Notes under the pieces: generated by a model
What the model was told of the DNA's origin: nothing
The model's database searches: none
What the model saw: the letters and a program-made list of their open reading frames with translations, nothing else
Source: an uncultured Alistipes sp.
GTDB taxonomy: Bacteria; Bacteroidota; Bacteroidia; Bacteroidales; Rikenellaceae
Direction of reading: 5' to 3'
Length of the DNA stretch: 43,288 nt
Assembly (NCBI GenBank): GCA_944320985.1
Contig: CALUJN010000074.1
Location: forward strand, 1-43,288
Program-made: the position numbers and the translations under genes
Shown: positions 8,206-18,404 of the stretch, one piece after another
How the letters are laid out: each line of letters starts with the position of its first letter
Position numbering within the stretch: position 1 is the stretch's first letter

Positions 8206-9690
8206 TCAATGGGTGGCCTGATACCAGGCCGTCTGGATGTTGTCCGGGGCCTTGGAGTTCTTTGAGGGCTCGCTGACCGTGACTCCGGAGTAGTAACTGA
8301 CGGGATTCAGCCGGTGGTTGAATTCCGAATAGAACTGGGCCGTGTACAATCGGCACGCTGGCGGAAAGGCCTTCTCGAGTTGCGCGTTGAATGCGTCGAT
8401 CATCCCCTGGTCGGCGCAGCTTTCCTTGACGTACTGCTCCAGATCGAAAAAGAGGTGGTTGTTGAACCCTTCGTAGGACTGCAGGGTGTTGAGGTCGAAG
8501 GATTGCTGCGGAGCCTGTTTGATATCGCGCATGAGCGGAACCAACGCGTCGATCTCCGACATCACGGCCAGCGAGATGCATCCCGACTGCTCGTTTCCGG
8601 AGATCGTGTCCCAGTCGTATTCGTAGAACTCCCAGAACTCCCGGCAGACGGACTCGAGAGCCGCGCGGGTCGTTTCGTCGGAAAACAGGTGCGGGGTGAT
8701 GCGCTCGTAGGGAAACCCGGCGGCCATGATCTCGCAGGGCGAAGCCACAACGTAATCCACCGCATGCCGCAGATCGTAGAGTGTCTCGATGTTGGCCATG
8801 AAGCAGGCATCGAAGATCAGGTAGTCGAACCGGATCGACTGGGCTTCGAGCACTTCGGCCAGTTCCGGGATCTCCAGTTCATTGCCCGAATCGCCGAACG
8901 AACGGGTCGGCAACGCTCCCGGAGCCGGGATCCAGAGATCCTCCTCACGGTTCGGACAAAGGGCATTCATCGAGAGATTTCCGGCCGTACGCGGCACCCA
9001 GGCCTTGCCGTGGCAGCCGATGATCAACCCGTAACGCCCGGCCGGGGCCCAGATCTCCACATCGGAGAGCATCGTGGCCACATCTGCCGGACTCTTCGCC
9101 GAGAATGTCTCGTACTCCTTGAGCGTTACGATCCGGCTGCTCCGGGTGCCGGTATCGTAGCAGATCTCCTCCAGAGTGGCCTTCCCCTCGTTTTGGGGCT
9201 GCCAGCAGATCAGCATGCGCCCATCCCCCGGAACGTCGGCACTGACGGCCCGGCAGATTCCGTCGATGTTCTGCCGGTAGAATCTGAGCAGATTCTCCCC
9301 CGGCATGTAAAGCAACACGGTGCGTGTGGCCGTTGCGGGACGTTGGTAGATGTCGATCTCGAACTGTTGCCGGTCGTTGTCGTAGTGGAGGGTGATCGCC
9401 CCCAGTTGGCGCCGGTTTTTTTCGTTATTGGGGGCGGTGGGGGTTACCGTAACGGATGTCTCGCCCGCCGCACCGCTTGTCGGCCGGACGGTGAATCCCT
9501 CTCCCGTGCAGGTCAGATTCCAGGGACTCTCGGCCCGGACCGTGAAGGACGCTTCGCCCGAAGCGTCTCCCGAGAGCAGCAACTCCTCGGCCGAGATCTC
9601 GATTCGGGGCGTTGCTCTCTCCTTCGAACAGGCAACGACGAGCACCGTCGCACAGAGCAGCGTCACCAGGGATCGCATCATCCGCATCAT
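8206..9690 (-). CDS. Clostripain-family (C11) cysteine peptidase lipoprotein with N-terminal BACON-like domain
   Basis: A 494-residue protein from the ATG at 9690, which overlaps the upstream stop as ATGA (translational coupling). A lipoprotein signal is seen (MRSLVTLLCATVLVVAC). Residues about 25-115 look like a BACON/Ig-like domain (AESPWNLTCTGEGFTVRPTSG, typical of Bacteroidota surface proteins). The C-terminal part has the C11 catalytic dyad: H227 in IIGCHGKAW and C296 in YLIFDACFMANIE. C11 peptidases cut after basic residues and are often self-activated. It probably acts on the cell surface or in the periplasm; the substrate is unknown. The upstream DUF4919-like gene is in the same operon. 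Confidence 0.8.
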   Translation of the reverse strand: MMRMMRSLVTLLCATVLVVACSKERATPRIEISAEELLLSGDASGEASFTVRAESPWNLTCTGEGFTVRPTSGAAGETSVTVTPTAPNNEKNRRQLGAITLHYDNDRQQFEIDIYQRPATATRTVLLYMPGENLLRFYRQNIDGICRAVSADVPGDGRMLICWQPQNEGKATLEEICYDTGTRSSRIVTLKEYETFSAKSPADVATMLSDVEIWAPAGRYGLIIGCHGKAWVPRTAGNLSMNALCPNREEDLWIPAPGALPTRSFGDSGNELEIPELAEVLEAQSIRFDYLIFDACFMANIETLYDLRHAVDYVVASPCEIMAAGFPYERITPHLFSDETTRAALESVCREFWEFYEYDWDTISGNEQSGCISLAVMSEIDALVPLMRDIKQAPQQSFDLNTLQSYEGFNNHLFFDLEQYVKESCADQGMIDAFNAQLEKAFPPACRLYTAQFYSEFNHRLNPVSYYSGVTVSEPSKNSKAPDNIQTAWYQATH

Positions 9691-10424
9691 TTGTAGGTCC
9701 GGGGTTTGAGGTTGTTGAACTGCCACGTGCGATCACGCTTGTAGGTGTATCCTTCGGGCTTGTTCCAGTAGACGCGGCTGAAGTCGAAGTAGAAACCCTT
9801 GCGCTTTTTGCCGTCGACGACGTAGGGCGTGAGCAGCGGCACGAACTCCACCTTGCGGCTGATGATGCGGGCCTTGCCGTAGGCAAGCTCCTCGGCGGCC
9901 AGCACGTCGAGCGCATGATCGAACATCAGCACGTGGCGCGGGGTCTTCTCCGTGAATCCGTCGCCCGAGGCCACGATCGTACGGATCACACCGTTCATGC
10001 GATTGGCATAGGCCTTTTCGCGGACCTTGTCGCCCAGGGCTCCGTAGGCAAACGACATCATGTTGAGGATCTTCGGACTGAAGGGATCCCGGGCCAGGGC
10101 GTCGTTACCCAGCGAGACGAGCGATTCGAGCGTCGCCACGTCGGGTTTGTCGGGGTCGATGCCGGCGATGATCATGAGCATTTTGTCCAGATCGGGGTTC
10201 GTGGCCAGCGGTTTGTATTCGTCCCGGTAGGCAAAGCCGTAGTAGAGGTAGTAATAATCCTCGTCGGTGAGCGTCTCGTCGCCGGCATTGTAGCGCAGCA
10301 TCAGGGCCGGATAGTAGAAGGGAGATTCGGCATCGAGCGTCCGATCGAGAATCATCTCTTCGTCGGGAACCCGGCCGGCGGCCGCCAGCGGGAGAAGCAG
10401 TACAAGCATCAGAAGTCGTTTCAT
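9687..10424 (-). CDS. Exported DUF4919-like protein of unknown function
   Basis: A 245-residue protein starting at MKRLLMLVLLLPLAAAG, a Sec signal peptide; a start nine codons upstream would add a charged stretch before it. The mature part resembles the DUF4919 family of Bacteroidota: an N-terminal Tyr-rich segment (DYYYLYYGFAYRDEYKP), a helical centre, and a C-terminal beta part ending in FYFDFSRVYWNKPEGY. No catalytic motif is recognisable. It is followed with a 4-nt overlap by the C11 peptidase gene and lies 29 nt after dapA, so all three may be cotranscribed; the link to dapA is probably only positional. Confidence 0.6.
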   Translation of the reverse strand: MKRLLMLVLLLPLAAAGRVPDEEMILDRTLDAESPFYYPALMLRYNAGDETLTDEDYYYLYYGFAYRDEYKPLATNPDLDKMLMIIAGIDPDKPDVATLESLVSLGNDALARDPFSPKILNMMSFAYGALGDKVREKAYANRMNGVIRTIVASGDGFTEKTPRHVLMFDHALDVLAAEELAYGKARIISRKVEFVPLLTPYVVDGKKRKGFYFDFSRVYWNKPEGYTYKRDRTWQFNNLKPRTYK

Positions 10425-10453
10425 GTCGGTCGTTTTCCGATAGGAACGCAAAA

Positions 10454-11344
10454 TCAGCGCAAATCGTATCTTTCGATCAGGCTTTTGAATCGTTCACGCA
10501 GGTGTTGTGTCCCGGCTACAAGCGGCAGACGCATCGTATCATTGATGCGTCCCATGACCGAGAGGGCGCATTTCACGCCCACGGGATTCCCCTCCTCGAA
10601 GAGCGCTTTCACGGCCTCGTCCAGGGCTTCGTATTCACGGTCGGCGGCTGCGAAGTCACCGCGCTTGGCGTGGTTGATGCAGCTCATGAAGCGCTCCGGG
10701 AAGGCGTTGGCCGCCACCGAGATCACGCCGTCACCGCCGCGCCGCATCAGCTCGATGGCCATGCCGTCGTCGCCCGAGAGAACCAGAAAGCCTTCGGGAC
10801 GGTGGTCCAGGATCTGCTGCATCTGCTCGATGTTGCCCGAGGCCTCCTTGATGCCGATGACGTTCTTGAAGTCGCGGGCACAGCGCAGCGTGGTTTCGGC
10901 CGTCATGTTGACTCCGGCACGCCCGGGAATGTTGTAGAGGATCACCGGCAGGGGCGAGTGCTCCGAAACGGTGCGGAAGTGTTGGTAAAGCCCCTCCTGC
11001 GAAGGCTTGTTGTAATAGGGGGTTACGCTCAGGATGGCATCGGCACCCCGCAGGTCGAATTCGCGCAGCTGGTCCAGCACCTCCGACGTCGAATTGCCGC
11101 CGCAACCCATCACCAGCGGAACGCGCCCGGCAACCTGGTTGGTGATGAACATGGCGATCACGGCCCGTTCGGGCATGTAGAGGGTGGGGGTTTCAGCCGT
11201 TGTGCCCAGGGCCACGATGTAGTCCACTCCGCCCTCGATCACGTAGTCGACCATCCGTGCCAGAGCCTCGTAGTCGACCCGTCCGTCGGGTGTGAAGGGG
11301 GTGATCATGGCGGCTCCTACGCCGGCGAGTTTGTGTTGTAGCAT
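10454..11344 (-). CDS. dapA: 4-hydroxy-tetrahydrodipicolinate synthase
   Basis: The 296-residue protein has the normal DapA length and motifs: ALGTTAETPTL, GCGGNST, YYNKPSQEGLYQHF (Tyr of the catalytic triad), YNIPGRAGVNM and GIKEASGN with the Schiff-base lysine K166. DapA condenses pyruvate with aspartate semialdehyde, the first committed step to diaminopimelate and lysine, and so feeds peptidoglycan synthesis. It lies 58 nt downstream of ligA in the same direction; no TAnnTTTG box was found in that gap, suggesting read-through from ligA. Confidence 0.94.
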   Translation of the reverse strand: MLQHKLAGVGAAMITPFTPDGRVDYEALARMVDYVIEGGVDYIVALGTTAETPTLYMPERAVIAMFITNQVAGRVPLVMGCGGNSTSEVLDQLREFDLRGADAILSVTPYYNKPSQEGLYQHFRTVSEHSPLPVILYNIPGRAGVNMTAETTLRCARDFKNVIGIKEASGNIEQMQQILDHRPEGFLVLSGDDGMAIELMRRGGDGVISVAANAFPERFMSCINHAKRGDFAAADREYEALDEAVKALFEEGNPVGVKCALSVMGRINDTMRLPLVAGTQHLRERFKSLIERYDLR

Positions 11345-11402
11345 GGTCTTATTCGTTTTTGATTCTTGATATTTTGTCGTTTTTCCTGCAAGGGTCCGGA
11401 GG

Positions 11403-13691
<2,289 letters not shown>

Positions 13692-13751
13692 TTACATATT
13701 TTGCCGGGAACGACGGTGAAAAACAAAAAAAATGCAAAAAAAAATTGCGGA

Positions 13752-13784
13752 TGTGGTGCGATATTCAAATTTTGCTTATACTTG
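13752..13784 (+). promoter_or_regulatory. Promoter for the small acidic protein gene
   Basis: TATACTTG (13777-13784) is one mismatch from TAnnTTTG, with TGTG (13752-13755) 21 nt upstream. It is divergent from ligA; the ATG at 13807 is 23 nt downstream. Confidence 0.5.
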
Positions 13785-13806
13785 CAAAAAATTTCCAAGC
13801 ACTACC

Positions 13807-14142
13807 ATGGCTAAACAGAATATCGGAAAGAAACATATCGTAACCAGTTTCCACAATCTGACCCCCGAGATGCAGGAGGCCGTGAAGGAGAAATATCCGC
13901 TGGGGTTCACCGACTCGATGATTCGCGTGGATAAACCCAACGGCGATTTTTTTTATGCCGTGCCCTACGACACGGATGAGGTGGCCTACATGATCAAGAT
14001 CGACGTGAAGATCGACGATTCGGCGCAGGACGACGATAAGGACTACTACGACGACGATCTGAAGGGTGCCGACGAACTGCAGGGTGCCGATGACGACTCC
14101 TCGGATCTCTCCGAGTCGTCGGATGATGACGTGGATATCTGA
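13807..14142 (+). CDS. Small conserved hypothetical protein with acidic tail
   Basis: 111 residues from the ATG at 13807 (MAKQNIGKKHIV); a longer in-frame start would run back through the promoter. Residues 1 to about 70 form a compact basic-to-neutral domain (SFHNLTPEMQEAVKEKYPLGFTD, then a beta-like stretch DFFYAVPYDTDEVAYMIKI). The rest is almost entirely Asp, Glu and Ser. There is no signal peptide, so it is cytoplasmic. The type is familiar from Bacteroidota genomes, but I know no function. Such acidic tails occur in DNA-mimic or polymerase-associated proteins, which is only an analogy. It is 2 nt upstream of the next gene. Confidence 0.75.
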   Translation: MAKQNIGKKHIVTSFHNLTPEMQEAVKEKYPLGFTDSMIRVDKPNGDFFYAVPYDTDEVAYMIKIDVKIDDSAQDDDKDYYDDDLKGADELQGADDDSSDLSESSDDDVDI

Positions 14143-14144
14143 CG

Positions 14145-14759
14145 GTGCGACGCTGGCGATTCCTCTCCCTGTTTCCGTGCCTGCTTGCCGCTGCTTGCGG
14201 GCTGGCCGACAGCGAGCGTGACGAGAAGAACCGCTACGAATACTTCACCTTTTTCGACAAGACTTTCGAGGCGTTCTGCCTGGAGCACTTCGATTCGGAC
14301 GGCAACGGCCGCATCTCGCGTTACGAGGCGCAGCGTGTGCGGGAGATCTCGTGCCCCGGAGCGGGCATTGTCTCGCTCGCAGATCTGCGGGAATTTTCGA
14401 ACCTGGAGCGCCTCGACTGTTCGGGAAATGACCTTACGGAACTGGATCTTAGCGTCTGCTCGCGGCTCATGCGGGTGGATTGTCACGACAACGATCTGGT
14501 GAGTCTCGAACTGGAGGATCTGCGCAGTCTGGTGTGGCTTGACTGTTCGGGGAATGTCCTCGGGCTGCTTGATCTGACTTCGAATACCTCGCTCTGCACG
14601 CTGGATGCCCGCAGCAATCGGCTCTTGTCGCTCGATGTGTCGACCTGTTCGTCCGCGTTGCAGGCCGACGTGCGGGAGAATCCCGAACTGGCAACGGTCT
14701 ATTGTGCCGCGTCCCAGGGAATCCGCTTTGACGGCATCACCTCGCTGGTCATACGATAA
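14145..14759 (+). CDS. Lipoprotein with EF-hand loop and leucine-rich repeats
   Basis: A 204-residue protein starting with GTG, 2 nt after the previous stop. An N-terminal export signal (RFLSLFPCLLAAAC, C18) suggests a lipoprotein. A full EF-hand calcium loop follows: D50-S-D52-G-N54-G-R-I-S-R-Y-E61. From about residue 85 there are four 21-residue leucine-rich repeats of the bacterial type (LERLDCSGNDLTELDLS...). The combination points to an extracytoplasmic calcium-stabilised binding protein; the partner is unknown. It is probably cotranscribed with the acidic protein gene and ends in a strong terminator. Confidence 0.75.
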   Translation: MRRWRFLSLFPCLLAAACGLADSERDEKNRYEYFTFFDKTFEAFCLEHFDSDGNGRISRYEAQRVREISCPGAGIVSLADLREFSNLERLDCSGNDLTELDLSVCSRLMRVDCHDNDLVSLELEDLRSLVWLDCSGNVLGLLDLTSNTSLCTLDARSNRLLSLDVSTCSSALQADVRENPELATVYCAASQGIRFDGITSLVIR

Positions 14760-14847
14760 CCCCGGAACGGCGGTGCGGTTGCGTCACAGGCCGTCTTCGT
14801 AGGGTTTTCCGATCCGTTTTTTGCGGCACGCTCCATACCGGAATATC

Positions 14848-14888
14848 GCCCCGACGGGAAACAGAACCCCGTCGGGGCCTTGTTTTTT
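14848..14888 (+). terminator. Intrinsic terminator before purA
   Basis: GCCCCGACGGG (14848-14858), 9-nt loop, CCCGTCGGGGC (14868-14878), then CTTG and six Ts. Confidence 0.85.
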
Positions 14889-14916
14889 ATAATTTGTTGA
14901 AAAGTCCCCTCCCGAG

Positions 14917-14949
14917 ATTGCGCTTTTCGCGGATTATTTCGTACCTTTG
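14917..14949 (+). promoter_or_regulatory. purA promoter
   Basis: ATTG (14917-14920), 21-nt spacer, TACCTTTG (14942-14949), an exact TAnnTTTG match. The leader to the purA ATG is about 40 nt. Confidence 0.65.
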
Positions 14950-14993
14950 GATGCAAAAAATCTTTTGTAACCTAATAAATTGATTCGGATACA

Positions 14994-16268
14994 ATGAAAA
15001 ATGTAGACGTGATCCTCGGCCTGCAATGGGGTGACGAGGGCAAGGGCAAGGTTGTGGATGTGCTGACTCCTCATTATGAGGTGGTGGCCCGCTTCCAGGG
15101 AGGTCCCAATGCCGGTCACACGCTGGAGTTCGGCGGGGAGAAATACGTGCTCCGCTCGATTCCCTCGGGAATCTTCCAGGGCGGGAAGACCAACATCATC
15201 GGCAATGGCGTCGTTCTGGATGCCATTCTGTTTCGTGCCGAGGCCGAAGAGCTTGCCAAAAGCGGCCACGACCTCACCAAACAACTCTGCATCTCGAAAA
15301 AGGCCCACCTGATCCTGCCCACGCACCGCATCCTCGATGCCGCCTATGAGGCAGCCAAGGGAAGCGCCAAAATCGGTACCACGGGCAAGGGAATCGGTCC
15401 TACCTATACGGACAAGGTCAGCCGCAACGGCATGCGCGTGGGCGACCTGTTGAGCCCCGATTTCGAACAGATCTACGCCGCCGCCAAGGCCCGTCACGAA
15501 CGAATCCTCCGGAGTCTCGATTACCAATATGATATTACGGAGCTTGAGACCCAGTGGTTCGAGGCCGTGGAGTATCTCCGCCGCTTCCACATCATCGACA
15601 GCGAGTATTTCGTCAACGACTGTCTGGCGCAGGACAAGTCGATCCTTGCCGAAGGAGCCCAGGGTACGTTGCTTGATGTTGATTTCGGTTCCTATCCCTT
15701 CGTAACCTCTTCGAATACCGTCTGCGCCGGTGTCTGCACCGGGTTGGGGGTTGCCCCGAACCGCATCGGTGAGGTCTATGGCATTTTCAAGGCCTACTGC
15801 ACCCGTGTGGGCAGCGGACCCTTCCCCACGGAGCTCTTCGACCAGACGGGTGAGAAACTTTGCGACATCGGGCATGAGTTCGGTGCCGTGACGGGACGCC
15901 GCCGCCGTTGCGGATGGCTCGACATGGTGGCGCTGAAGTATTCGATCATGATCAACGGCGTGACGCAGCTTATCATGATGAAGTCCGACGTGATGAACGA
16001 CTTCGACACGATCAAGGTCGCCACGGCCTATGAGATCGGAGGTCGCCGCACCTCGGAGTTCCCCTATACGATCACCGACGATCTGAAGCCCGTCTACACG
16101 GAGTTCGAGGGTTGGAAGTGCGACCTGCGCAAGTGTCGCACCTACGAGGAGTTCCCCGAGGCGTTCAAACGTTACGTGGAGTTCATCGAGCACCAGACCG
16201 GCGTGCCCGTGCGGATTATCTCCGTGGGTCCCGACCGCGGTGAAACCATCGTCCGCCCGCGGGCTTAA
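14994..16268 (+). CDS. purA: Adenylosuccinate synthase
   Basis: The 424-residue protein is the usual length for PurA, which makes adenylosuccinate from IMP, aspartate and GTP in AMP synthesis. Visible motifs: the GTP-binding loop GLQWGDEGKGK (9-19) with catalytic D14, PNAGHT (38-43) with H42, the IMP-binding GKGIGPTYTDK, and EGAQGTLLDVDFGSYPFVTSSNT. It has its own promoter and terminator-like hairpins; the first of these overlaps the TAA stop. Confidence 0.96.
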   Translation: MKNVDVILGLQWGDEGKGKVVDVLTPHYEVVARFQGGPNAGHTLEFGGEKYVLRSIPSGIFQGGKTNIIGNGVVLDAILFRAEAEELAKSGHDLTKQLCISKKAHLILPTHRILDAAYEAAKGSAKIGTTGKGIGPTYTDKVSRNGMRVGDLLSPDFEQIYAAAKARHERILRSLDYQYDITELETQWFEAVEYLRRFHIIDSEYFVNDCLAQDKSILAEGAQGTLLDVDFGSYPFVTSSNTVCAGVCTGLGVAPNRIGEVYGIFKAYCTRVGSGPFPTELFDQTGEKLCDIGHEFGAVTGRRRRCGWLDMVALKYSIMINGVTQLIMMKSDVMNDFDTIKVATAYEIGGRRTSEFPYTITDDLKPVYTEFEGWKCDLRKCRTYEEFPEAFKRYVEFIEHQTGVPVRIISVGPDRGETIVRPRA

Positions 16269-16332
16269 GAAGCCCGCCCGGCTAAGAGCCGGGTTTTAGG
16301 GGCGCCCGCCTAAGAGGCGGTTTCTAGGGGCG
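16259..16332 (+). repeat. Three tandem stem-loops with identical AAG loops
   Basis: Hairpin 1: GCGGGCTT-AAG-AAGCCCGC (16259-16277), overlapping the purA stop. Hairpin 2: CCCGGCT-AAG-AGCCGGG (16277-16293) followed by TTTT. Hairpin 3: CCGCCT-AAG-AGGCGG (16306-16320) followed by TTTCT. Hairpins 2 and 3 sit in two 28-nt tandem units (16277-16304, 16305-16332) that differ at four positions; two of these (5 and 13) are a G-C to C-G swap that keeps the pair. The first T-run could end purA transcription. Confidence 0.7.
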
Positions 16333-16461
16333 GTCGAAGGGTGGAGGGATTCTGATTCGGTTCCGCGCTTCGACCCGGTGGGGCAGAGACGGGTTTCCGA
16401 TTCGGCTCTGCGCTTCGGACGATAGGGCGGCGAAGGATTTCCGACCAGGCTCCGCGCTTTT
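16328..16461. repeat. Three ~45-nt imperfect tandem repeats before etfB
   Basis: Units at 16328-16372, 16373-16417 and 16418-16461 share the 3' half GATTCGGtTCcGCGCTTCG (third copy diverged). GGTCGAAG (16332-16339) could pair with CTTCGACC (16368-16375). No reading frame is supported. A possible -7 box TATATTTA (16461-16468, one mismatch) lies at the end. Confidence 0.55.
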
Positions 16462-16494
16462 ATATTTACGAAAAATCTTGACTTAACTTAAAAT

Positions 16495-17373
16495 ATGCTA
16501 CAAAACCTCAAAATTCTGGTTCTGGCCAAACAGGTGCCCGATACCCGCAATGTGGGCAAGGACGCGATGACCCCCGAAGGTACGGTCAATCGTGCGGCAC
16601 TCCCGGCCATTTTCAATCCCGAGGACCTCAATGCCCTCGAGGCCGCTCTGCGGCTTAAGGACCGTGTCGAAGGTTCGACGGTTCATATCCTTACGATGGG
16701 TCCTCAGCGGGCCGCCGACATCATCCGTGATGCCATGTTCCGCGGTGCCGACGGCGGTTATCTGCTTTCGGGACGTGAATTTGCAGGCTCCGATACGCTG
16801 GCAACCTCCTATGCGTTGTCGTGCGCACTGAAGAAAATCTCCCCCGACGTGATCTTCGCCGGACGGCAGGCCATCGACGGCGATACGGCACAGGTAGGAC
16901 CGCAGGTTGCCGAGAAACTCGGTCTTCCGCAGGTGACATATGCCGAGGAAATCGTCGACGTCAAGGAGAAGTCGCTGGTCATCAAACGTCGTCTGGAGCA
17001 TGGCGTCGAGACGGTGGAGTGCCCGATCCCGGCCGTTGTGACGGTCAACGGCTCGGCTGCCGAGTGCCGTCCGCGCAACGCCAAACGCGTGATGAAGTAC
17101 AAGGGTGCGTTGGCCGGTTCGGAGATCGCTGCGGCTCCCGAATCGCCCGCCGCACAGCGTGCCGCCGCGAAACCTTATCTGCAGATCGTCGAGTGGGCTG
17201 CCGCGGATGTTGATCCGGATCCCGCACAGCTGGGATTGCAGGGCTCGCCCACGAAGGTCAAGAAGATCGAGAACGTCGTCTTCGCCGCCAAGGAGGCCAA
17301 ACGCCTCACCTCGGCCGACGAGGATATCAATTCACTGATGGTCGAACTTATTGCGAGCCACACGCTCGGTTAA
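16495..17373 (+). CDS. etfB: Electron transfer flavoprotein beta subunit
   Basis: A 292-residue EtfB/FixA-type protein. It starts MLQNLKILVLAKQVPDTRNV and carries the AMP/FAD-site motif GRQAIDGDTAQVGP (residues 123-136), which is the form seen in anaerobe ETFs rather than the mitochondrial GKQAIDDDCNQTGQ. With EtfA it forms the FAD-containing carrier that takes or gives electrons to an acyl-CoA dehydrogenase. The stop overlaps the next start as TAATG. Whether this ETF is electron-bifurcating is an open inference. The preceding 226 nt hold hairpins and repeats, and a weak promoter box 26 nt upstream. Confidence 0.93.
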   Translation: MLQNLKILVLAKQVPDTRNVGKDAMTPEGTVNRAALPAIFNPEDLNALEAALRLKDRVEGSTVHILTMGPQRAADIIRDAMFRGADGGYLLSGREFAGSDTLATSYALSCALKKISPDVIFAGRQAIDGDTAQVGPQVAEKLGLPQVTYAEEIVDVKEKSLVIKRRLEHGVETVECPIPAVVTVNGSAAECRPRNAKRVMKYKGALAGSEIAAAPESPAAQRAAAKPYLQIVEWAAADVDPDPAQLGLQGSPTKVKKIENVVFAAKEAKRLTSADEDINSLMVELIASHTLG

Positions 17374-18404
17374 TGCGCACTGAGATGAACAACGTATTCG
17401 TATATATCGAGATGGAGGGCGGCAAGGTCGCCGATGTGAGTCTCGAACTGCTGACCAAAGGCCGTGAACTGGCCACCACGCTCGGCGTGAAACTCGAGGC
17501 CGTGGCGCTGGGACATAACCTTGCGGGTCTGGAAAAGGAATTGGCAAAATACGGCGCCGATACGGTGTGGGTTGCCGATGACGAGCTCTTCGAGCCGTTC
17601 CGCACCCTGCCCCATACGGCCGTCATGTGCGGCTTGATCGAAGAGGAGAAGCCGCAGATCGCCCTGTTCGGCGCTACGCCCGTGGGCCGCGACTTCGCAC
17701 CGCGCGTCTCGTCGGCCCTGCACAGCGGTCTGACGGCCGACTGTACGCAGCTCGAGATCGGAGACCACAAGGATGCCAAGAGCGGCAAGGAGTACAAGGA
17801 TCTGTTGTATCAGATCCGTCCGGCCTTCGGCGGCAACATCATCGCCACGATCGTCAACCCGGACCACCGTCCGCAGATGGCTACCGTCCGCGAGGGCGTC
17901 ATGCGCAAGGAGTATGCCGCACAACCCGGCAAGGGCGAGGTGAAGACGATCGACTGGCGGAAGTTTGTCAAGGATACGGACCTGGTGGTGAAGATCGTGG
18001 ACCGTCAGATCGAGGAGCGGAAGATCGACATCAAGGGGGCCTCGATCATCGTGGCCGGCGGTTACGGCATGGGCTCGAAGGAGAACTTCAAGCTGGTGCA
18101 TGATCTGGCCGACGTGCTGGGTGCCGAGGTCGGTGCGAGCCGTGCGGCGGTTGATGCCGGCTTCACGGACCATGCCCGCCAGGTGGGACAGACCGGCGTG
18201 ACGGTCCGCCCGAAACTCTACATCGCGTGCGGTATCTCGGGACAGATCCAGCACACGGCCGGTATGGACCAGTCGTCGATGGTCATCTCGATCAACACCG
18301 ATCCCGATGCGCCGATCAACAAGATCGCCGACTACGCCATCACGGGCGACGTCAATGAAATTATCCCCAAGATGATCAAATACTACAAGCAAAACTCGAA
18401 GTAA
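17373..18404 (+). CDS. etfA: Electron transfer flavoprotein alpha subunit
   Basis: A 343-residue EtfA/FixB-type protein; the ATG at 17373 overlaps the etfB stop, and a second ATG at 17385 (MNNVFVYIEMEGGKV) is an equally plausible start. The C-terminal FAD domain is well conserved: GASRAAVDAGF, RQVGQTGVTVRPKLYIACGISG, QHTAGM and INTDPDAPI. It pairs with EtfB and is coupled (TAATG at 18402-18406) to the acyl-CoA dehydrogenase gene, a strong sign that the three products form one complex or work in fixed ratio. Confidence 0.94.
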   Translation: MRTEMNNVFVYIEMEGGKVADVSLELLTKGRELATTLGVKLEAVALGHNLAGLEKELAKYGADTVWVADDELFEPFRTLPHTAVMCGLIEEEKPQIALFGATPVGRDFAPRVSSALHSGLTADCTQLEIGDHKDAKSGKEYKDLLYQIRPAFGGNIIATIVNPDHRPQMATVREGVMRKEYAAQPGKGEVKTIDWRKFVKDTDLVVKIVDRQIEERKIDIKGASIIVAGGYGMGSKENFKLVHDLADVLGAEVGASRAAVDAGFTDHARQVGQTGVTVRPKLYIACGISGQIQHTAGMDQSSMVISINTDPDAPINKIADYAITGDVNEIIPKMIKYYKQNSK

